A DNA stretch of 64,000 nt from Clostridia bacterium (lineage in GTDB: Bacteria > Bacillota > Clostridia > Oscillospirales > Butyricicoccaceae): positions 1 through 64,000 of the forward strand of contig JAJPXP010000043.1 in assembly GCA_021205365.1 (NCBI GenBank), read 5' to 3'. This document shows positions 58,105 to 64,000 of the stretch, piece after piece. A program made the translations under genes and the position numbers. How positions within the stretch are numbered: position 1 is the first letter of the stretch; each line of letters begins with the position of its first letter. Below the pieces are notes generated by a model. That model saw nothing but the letters and a program-made list of their open reading frames with translations, was not told where the DNA came from and searched no databases.

Positions 58105-58878
58105 TCACAATCTGACCGGAATATGTTTGCTGTGCAGATATTCTTTCACCTGCGGAACGGTCAGTTCCCCATAATGAAACAGGGAAGCTGCCAGCGCTGC
58201 ATCTGCACCGGTCTGCTCAAATACATCAGAGAAATGGCCCAATGTACCACAGCCGCCGGATGCAATCACCGGAATGCCAACTGCATCTGCCACCATTCTG
58301 GTGAGGTTCAATTCAAAACCGGATTTGGTGCCATCCTTATCCATAGAGGTCAGCAGGATTTCACCTGCACCCAGCTCATATACTTCCTTTGCCCATGCAA
58401 CAGCATCCAGGCCAACCGGCTTTCTGCCGCCTGCCACATATACTTCATAGCCGCTCGGGCATTTTTCCAGATCATCGCAGCTGCGTGCATCAATTGCAAC
58501 AACCACACACTGGCTGCCAAACTTTTTTGCAGCATCTGCTACCAGCTGCTTGTTCTTGACAGCAGCAGAATTGACAGAAATCTTGTCCGCACCAGCACGC
58601 AGTAATTCCTTAAAATCATCACTGGTACGGATACCACCGCCAACGGTCAGCGGAACGAATACCTGCTGCGCCGTGCGGCGTACCACATCTACAATGGTAT
58701 GCCGGTCTTCATAGGTTGCCGTAATGTCCAGAAAAACAATCTCATCCGCGCCCTGCTGGGAATAGAAGGTTGCCAGTTCCACCGGATCACCCGCATCACG
58801 CAGATTGACGAAATTCACGCCTTTTACAACACGTCCGTCATTGACATCCAGACAGGGAATAATTCGTTTTGCCAGCAT
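58105..58878 (-). CDS. hisF: Imidazole glycerol phosphate synthase cyclase subunit
   Basis: [51 protein letters not shown]. Confidence 0.96.
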   Translation of the reverse strand: MLAKRIIPCLDVNDGRVVKGVNFVNLRDAGDPVELATFYSQQGADEIVFLDITATYEDRHTIVDVVRRTAQQVFVPLTVGGGIRTSDDFKELLRAGADKISVNSAAVKNKQLVADAAKKFGSQCVVVAIDARSCDDLEKCPSGYEVYVAGGRKPVGLDAVAWAKEVYELGAGEILLTSMDKDGTKSGFELNLTRMVADAVGIPVIASGGCGTLGHFSDVFEQTGADAALAASLFHYGELTVPQVKEYLHSKHIPVRL

Positions 58879-58881
58879 ATG

Positions 58882-59604
58882 TTACGCCTCCCCTGCTGCC
58901 ACGGCAATCGCCTGTTTCACATCCAGCTGGCCGGTATAAACTGCCTTGCCGGCAATCGCTTCTTGAATGCCCATATCACGCAGCTTTGCAATGTCTTCCA
59001 GTGTGGAAACACCGCCGGAAGCAACAATGCCACAGGAAACGGCATCGCGCAACGCCTGCAGCTGTGCAAAGTTCGGGCCAGATAGCATACCATCCTTATC
59101 GATATCTGTAAAGATAATGGTCTTGACGCCATAGGATTCCATCAGCTTTGCAAATGCAATATAATCTGTACCGCTGTCCTTTATCCAGCCCTCAGTACGC
59201 ACGGTACCATTCAATGCATCGATCCCGACCGCAATTTTATCGCCATATTTTTCACATGCTTCTTTGACAAACAGTGGATTTTTTACCGCTGCAGAGCCAA
59301 TGATAACACGCTTGACGCCCAGATCCAGCACGCGTGCCACATCCTCCATGCAGCGGATACCGCCGCCCAGCTCAACCGACGCGCCGGTTTCCTCAATCAC
59401 ACGGCGCACAACCGGATAATTTGGATGCGTACCATCCTTTGCACCATCCAGATCGACCATATGAATCAATCCCGCTCCGGCTTCCAGAAAAGCCTTTGCT
59501 GTATCAACAGCATCTTCTGCAACCTTGTGTGCAGTTGCATAATCGCCTTTTACCAGACGTACACACATCTGGTTATGCAGGTCAATTGCAGGTAAAATTC
59601 TCAT
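58882..59604 (-). CDS. hisA: ProFAR isomerase
   Basis: MRILPAIDLHNQMCVRLVKGDY; ELGGGIRCMEDVARVLDLGVKRVIIGSAAV. Confidence 0.94.
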   Translation of the reverse strand: MRILPAIDLHNQMCVRLVKGDYATAHKVAEDAVDTAKAFLEAGAGLIHMVDLDGAKDGTHPNYPVVRRVIEETGASVELGGGIRCMEDVARVLDLGVKRVIIGSAAVKNPLFVKEACEKYGDKIAVGIDALNGTVRTEGWIKDSGTDYIAFAKLMESYGVKTIIFTDIDKDGMLSGPNFAQLQALRDAVSCGIVASGGVSTLEDIAKLRDMGIQEAIAGKAVYTGQLDVKQAIAVAAGEA

Positions 59605-60218
59605 TCTGCTCCTCCTACCATTTTGCCGAAGTTGCGCAGGATGGTCATACCGACCTCACCGCTCTTTTCCGGGTGGAACTGACTGCCATACATCTGCCCG
59701 CGGCCCACCAGCGCTGTCACCTGGTCGTTGTAATCACAGGTAGCAATCAGGTCATTTGCATCTGCCGGACACATTTTAAAGGTATGTACAAAGTAGACAT
59801 AGGCCCCTTCCGGTACATCTGCCATCAGCGGGTCATTTTTATGATATTCCAGACCGTTCCAGCCAATCTGCGGTAATTTCAGGTCTGTATCAATTTTCTG
59901 AACACGTCCCGGCAGTAGGCCAAGCCCCTTGGTCAGCTTCATTTCATCACTTTCTTCAAACAGCATCTGCGCACCCAGGCAGATACCCAGAAACGGGCGT
60001 GTCTTTGCCGCGTGAATCAGAGATTCCGTCAGTCCGGACTCATGCAGTGCCTGCATAGCATCCGGAAACGCACCCACGCCGGGCAGAATGATGCCGGAGG
60101 CACCTTCCATCAATGCAGGCGAGGTGACAATTTTATTTTCCAGCCCGAGAAAATCCAGAGCCTTAGAAACACTCATCAGATTTCCTGCGCCGTAATCGAC
60201 AATTCCAATATATCCCAT
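59601..60218 (-). CDS. hisH: Imidazole glycerol phosphate synthase glutaminase subunit
   Basis: MGYIGIVDYGAGNLMSVSKAL; FLGICLGAQMLFEESDE; GSQFHPEKSG. Confidence 0.95.
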   Translation of the reverse strand: MGYIGIVDYGAGNLMSVSKALDFLGLENKIVTSPALMEGASGIILPGVGAFPDAMQALHESGLTESLIHAAKTRPFLGICLGAQMLFEESDEMKLTKGLGLLPGRVQKIDTDLKLPQIGWNGLEYHKNDPLMADVPEGAYVYFVHTFKMCPADANDLIATCDYNDQVTALVGRGQMYGSQFHPEKSGEVGMTILRNFGKMVGGAE

Positions 60219-60231
60219 CGTATGCCTCCTG

Positions 60232-61296
60232 TCACTGCATCGACGAACAGATATCCGTCAGTTCTTCCAGCAGAACCGCATTTTCCTCTGCACTGCCGGT
60301 GGTAATACGCAGCATTTCATATTTCGGGAAACAACGGATACTGATGCTGCGCTTTTTCAGCTCTTCATAAATATCCGAACACTTCGGGGTGCGCAGTACA
60401 ACAAAGTTCGTATGTGTCGGCAGTACGTTGAACACATCATATTTCTGAGCTAGCTCTGTGCACGCCTGTTCCAGCTCATTTTTGCGTGCTACAATCGCTG
60501 CACACTGTTCCTTCTGCCAGCTGGTGTCCTCCAGCACAATGCAGGCTGCCAGCTGGGTCATCGAGTTGATGTTATATGGAGAGCGGGTCTTGTTCAGTTG
60601 GTCAATCAAATCCTTGTAAGCAATGATAAATCCACAGCGCATCGCGGCACAGCCATATGCCTTGGACAGCGTCTTCATCACCAGTACATTTTCCAGTGCA
60701 GTGGAAACATCCAGAATGCTCTGATCCCAGAAGTCCATATATGCTTCATCTACAACAACCAGAGTATCCTCCAGCGCCATACAGATGCGGACAGCTTCTC
60801 CATGGTCGAATCCCTGTCCGCCCGGATTGCATGGATTGGAGAAAATCAGGATATCCGGCTTTTCTGCCTTTGCGCGGTCAATGACCTCCTGCTCCGTCAG
60901 CGCAAATTCGCCGTCCTTAAGCATATTAACTACTTCCAGCTCCGCAACCTCTGCATAGAACTGATACATGGAAAAATCCGGGGACAGAACCATCACCTTG
61001 CCGCCGCGCGGTGCAAAGGTATTCATAATCAGGGAAATCAGTTCATCCGAACCATTGCCGACAACAATGTTGTCCGGCGCAATGCGGTATTCCCGTCCCG
61101 CCAGGCGGCGAACATCTGTCACAGCCGGATCAGGGTAACGGTTAAAATCAATGGTATCAATGCCTGCCGCAATGGCATCACGAAGCTCCTCCGGCAGGGA
61201 AAAATAGCTTTCATTTGCATCCAGCTTAATCTGATAAATGTCTTCCCCCGGCTCATATGGGGTCATGGAAGACAGCTTTTCCGGTAATGTAATCAT
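60232..61296 (-). CDS. hisC: Histidinol-phosphate aminotransferase
   Basis: DIYQIKLDANESYFSLPEEL; VGNGSDELISLIMNTF; TLSKAYGCAAMRCGF. Confidence 0.92.
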   Translation of the reverse strand: MITLPEKLSSMTPYEPGEDIYQIKLDANESYFSLPEELRDAIAAGIDTIDFNRYPDPAVTDVRRLAGREYRIAPDNIVVGNGSDELISLIMNTFAPRGGKVMVLSPDFSMYQFYAEVAELEVVNMLKDGEFALTEQEVIDRAKAEKPDILIFSNPCNPGGQGFDHGEAVRICMALEDTLVVVDEAYMDFWDQSILDVSTALENVLVMKTLSKAYGCAAMRCGFIIAYKDLIDQLNKTRSPYNINSMTQLAACIVLEDTSWQKEQCAAIVARKNELEQACTELAQKYDVFNVLPTHTNFVVLRTPKCSDIYEELKKRSISIRCFPKYEMLRITTGSAEENAVLLEELTDICSSMQ

Positions 61297-61456
61297 GCGT
61301 ATTCCTTCCTCTGGTTTGAACAGACTATAATAGCACAGTTGATCACAGGACATTTCTTTCAATGCCTCCCCCATCGGAGGGATGTGTCCGCGCCGACTGC
61401 GCCGACGGAAGGAGTTCTTTATAAATTCCTGTATCTGTTCTGCTACGATCGAAACG

Positions 61457-62104
61457 TTACTTTTCTGCTTCCAGGCCAGCCTGCAGCTGCTGCGTCAGGC
61501 GCTGAATCTGCTGCTTTTTCAGCTTCATGCTCGCCAGATTGACAATCACACGTGCACTGATCGGCGCTACGGTCTCATACGGTTCCAGACCATTTTCCTT
61601 CAAGGTGGTTCCGGTCTCTACGATATCAACAATGGCATCTGCCAGCCCCAGCAGCGGAGCCAGCTCCACGCTGCCCTCAATTTTGATGATGTTGACATCC
61701 ATATTTTTGCGAGAGAAAAAGTCCTGTGTTACTTTCGGGTATTTGGAAGCAATGGTGCGGGTGTGATAACCTGCATAGAAGTCCTCTCCCTTCTTGCCAC
61801 ACAGGCAGAACCGGCATTTGCCAAAGCCAAGGTCAAGCGTTTCATAAAAAGCGCCGCCCTTTTCCATAATGGTGTCCTTGCCGACAACACCCATATCACA
61901 AACACCCTGTTCGACATAGGTGATAACATCCGCCGCCTTGGACAGTACCAGCTCAATATTGGAGTCCGGCAGCCGGAAAATCAGCTTACGGGAGCCGGAA
62001 CGCAGTTCACTGACATCATAGCCGGAATGCTCCAGAAGTGCCAATGTTTTCTTTTCCAGTCTGCCCTTGGTCAGGGCAATACGAATGGTATTTTCCGGTG
62101 TCAT
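61457..62104 (-). CDS. hisG: ATP phosphoribosyltransferase, short form
   Basis: IRIALTKGRLEKKTLALLEHSGYD; GVCDMGVVGKDTIMEKG; IKIEGSVELAPLLGLADAIVDIVETGTTLKENGL. Confidence 0.94.
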   Translation of the reverse strand: MTPENTIRIALTKGRLEKKTLALLEHSGYDVSELRSGSRKLIFRLPDSNIELVLSKAADVITYVEQGVCDMGVVGKDTIMEKGGAFYETLDLGFGKCRFCLCGKKGEDFYAGYHTRTIASKYPKVTQDFFSRKNMDVNIIKIEGSVELAPLLGLADAIVDIVETGTTLKENGLEPYETVAPISARVIVNLASMKLKKQQIQRLTQQLQAGLEAEK

Positions 62105-63285
62105 GCCTGCACCTCCATTTCCTTGACTGCGCCATCGCGGAAGATGACCAGTGTGCGGTACCCTTTTCTCTTTGCCATCTGCATGGCCTCTTCTTCTGTA
62201 TTGCACGGGGCAAGCTCAGCCAGCTGGCTGTTGTCATGGACATAATCCAGCGCGGCCTTCAGATCGCTGATTTCACAGAATACCAGCTCCTGTGCCGTAA
62301 TTTCCTTTTTCAGGTCAACGGAATCCGACAGTGCATCGATATCAATGGCAAAGCCGGTTGCCGGGATATCCCTGCCAAACTTAGCACACAGGTTGTCGTA
62401 CCGTCCGCCGGTCAGCACCGGAGAGCCTGCGCCACCCATATAGCCGCGGAACATCATGCCCGTGTAATAATCGATCTCCTGTACGGAGCCGAGGTCAATC
62501 ATGACATTCTCGCCAAAGCCTGCGGCTGTAATCGCATCAATCAAATCACGCAGGTATTCAACTGCTCCTAAAACTTCCTGATTATCTGTCAGCTTGGAAA
62601 CCTCTTCCAACACTTCGCCGCCGCCAAACAGGGTCGGCATTGCCTTTAGTGCGCGGTATGCATCCCTGTCCTGATACGGCGCCAGCTCATCGCCCAGTGC
62701 AGCATAGGATTTGTTTTCAATATGGGAACGGATGCGCTCTGCAGTCTCTGCATCCACATCCAGTGATGTAATCAATGCCTTATAGATCGCCGCATGGCTC
62801 AGCTCAATGCGGAACGGCTCACCCTTCACAGCTGCCAGCGCCTCGAACGCTGCCGTCAGGATGTCCAGATCTGCCATCATGCCCTTTGCTCCCAGCAGCT
62901 CAGCGCCTGCCTGCATGACTTCTGTGGAATGTCCACGGTGGAACGAGCTTGCACGGTGTACCTTCTGAATATAATACAGACGCAGCGGCAATGCATCATC
63001 ATCCAGCTTGGTGGTAACAACACGTGCAATCGGTGTGGTGTTATCCGGGCGCATCACCAGCAGTCTTCCATTGCGATCAGTCAGCTTATACATGGTCTCC
63101 TGGCCAATGGAAGATCCTGCCTGTACAAATACGTCATAATATTCCAGCGACGGGGTAATAATCTCATCATATCCGCGTTCTTCCAGCAGATTGCGGATTC
63201 TTCTCTCATTCTGCCGGAACAGGCGTGTTGCCGCAAACAGGCGGTCACGGCTGCCCTCTGGCGTCGAGATTGCATACTGATTCAT
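62101..63285 (-). CDS. hisZ: ATP phosphoribosyltransferase regulatory subunit
   Basis: HisRS-like: TPSLEYYDVFVQAG, MYKLTDRNGRLLVMRPDNTTPIARVV; overlaps hisG start. Confidence 0.92.
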   Translation of the reverse strand: MNQYAISTPEGSRDRLFAATRLFRQNERRIRNLLEERGYDEIITPSLEYYDVFVQAGSSIGQETMYKLTDRNGRLLVMRPDNTTPIARVVTTKLDDDALPLRLYYIQKVHRASSFHRGHSTEVMQAGAELLGAKGMMADLDILTAAFEALAAVKGEPFRIELSHAAIYKALITSLDVDAETAERIRSHIENKSYAALGDELAPYQDRDAYRALKAMPTLFGGGEVLEEVSKLTDNQEVLGAVEYLRDLIDAITAAGFGENVMIDLGSVQEIDYYTGMMFRGYMGGAGSPVLTGGRYDNLCAKFGRDIPATGFAIDIDALSDSVDLKKEITAQELVFCEISDLKAALDYVHDNSQLAELAPCNTEEEAMQMAKRKGYRTLVIFRDGAVKEMEVQA

Positions 63286-63337
63286 AACTCTATAACCTCT
63301 AATTTTAGTTTATCATTTTATCACTTTAGCGCGTTAA

Positions 63338-63366
63338 TATGATACCACCCCTGTACCCTGCTGTCA
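63338..63366 (-). promoter_or_regulatory. Sigma-A promoter of hisZ operon
   Basis: Minus strand TTGACA - 17 nt - TATCAT, ~50 nt upstream of hisZ ATG. Confidence 0.7.
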
Positions 63367-63397
63367 AGGGTTCTGCGCCATGTTACAAAAAGAATGG

Positions 63398-64000
63398 TTA
63401 AAACAGCGAGACCTGCGTGCTTTCCGGCATATCAGCAAGTACCCCAATCCCCGCCAGCATTTCTACAACGCTCTTGGAAACACGGGAGCAACGGATAATG
63501 ATTTCCTCCTGCGACAGGAACTCACCGTTCTTGCGCTCCTCTACAATCGCCTGTGCAGCCTGTTCACCTACACCTGGAAGAGATACAAACGGTGGAATCA
63601 ATCCATTTTCCGTAATCAGGAACCGGGTTGCATCGGATTGATAGATGTCCATCGGCGCAAAGGTAAAACCACGATGGTAAAATTCATGGACAACCTCCAA
63701 TGTTGTCATCATGTCCTTTTCCGCCGCAGAAATGGTCTTATCCCGTTCCTTTTGCTGCAGCTCATGGATTTTATCCACACAAACGGTATCGCCTAAAATC
63801 ATGCAGGAGGCATCAAAGCCCTTGGCACGGATCGAAAAATAAGCGGAATAAAATGCCAGCGGCTGATGCACCTTAAACCATGCAATCCGGTATGCCATGA
63901 TAACATATGCCACAGCATGGGCCTTCGGGAACATGTACTTGATCTTTTTACACGAATCAATATACCATTCCGGTACATCCTGTGCCCGCATGGCTTCTTC
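63398..64000 (-). CDS. polC: DNA polymerase III PolC-type alpha subunit, C-terminal part (continues past window edge)
   Basis: VPEWYIDSCKKIKYMFPKAHAVAYVIMAYRIAWFKVHQPLAFYSAYFSIRAKGFD...SLPGVGEQAAQAIVEER...CSRVSKSVVEML. Confidence 0.93.
   Translation of the reverse strand, partial: EEAMRAQDVPEWYIDSCKKIKYMFPKAHAVAYVIMAYRIAWFKVHQPLAFYSAYFSIRAKGFDASCMILGDTVCVDKIHELQQKERDKTISAAEKDMMTTLEVVHEFYHRGFTFAPMDIYQSDATRFLITENGLIPPFVSLPGVGEQAAQAIVEERKNGEFLSQEEIIIRCSRVSKSVVEMLAGIGVLADMPESTQVSLF

Overview
64 kb of a low/mid-GC Firmicutes (Clostridia-like, probably gut commensal) chromosome, densely coding, with no tRNA/rRNA genes, CRISPR array or intact mobile element recognised. From left to right: (i) a myo-inositol catabolism region (iolD, iolB, iolE, iolG-type dehydrogenases, a second TIM-barrel isomerase, an SSS symporter and two cupin-AraC regulators) in line with 4-hydroxybutyrate dehydrogenase and CoA-transferase genes; (ii) a response regulator/histidine kinase/ABC exporter module with a repeated ATCACA-N4-TGTGAT operator; (iii) a MalY/PatB aminotransferase; (iv) a cobalamin-riboswitch-controlled operon with a lipoprotein CbiK-type chelatase, a duplicated-domain lipoprotein and a BtuFCD-like importer whose ATPase has an extra C-terminal domain; (v) AEC transporter, Vat-like acetyltransferase, split (R)-2-hydroxyacyl-CoA dehydratase activase-type genes and an orphan DltA-like adenylation protein; (vi) SAM-I riboswitch and metK; (vii) an RbsABC-type sugar/inositol ABC importer; (viii) LCP protein, glycerol dehydrogenase, uridine phosphorylase, DegV, acyltransferase, LDH, P-loop kinase-CYTH protein, SstT and ferredoxin; (ix) a three-gene B12-dependent methionine synthase operon; (x) his genes (hisZGCHAFI, with hisD beyond xth); (xi) the 3' end of polC. 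The most interesting items are the riboswitch-controlled lipoprotein CbiK/NEAT-like/BtuCDF operon, the paired Bce-like operators, a decayed transporter remnant and a 20-bp palindrome in the inositol region, and several structured intercistronic regions. All assignments are from reading the sequence; no database searches were run.
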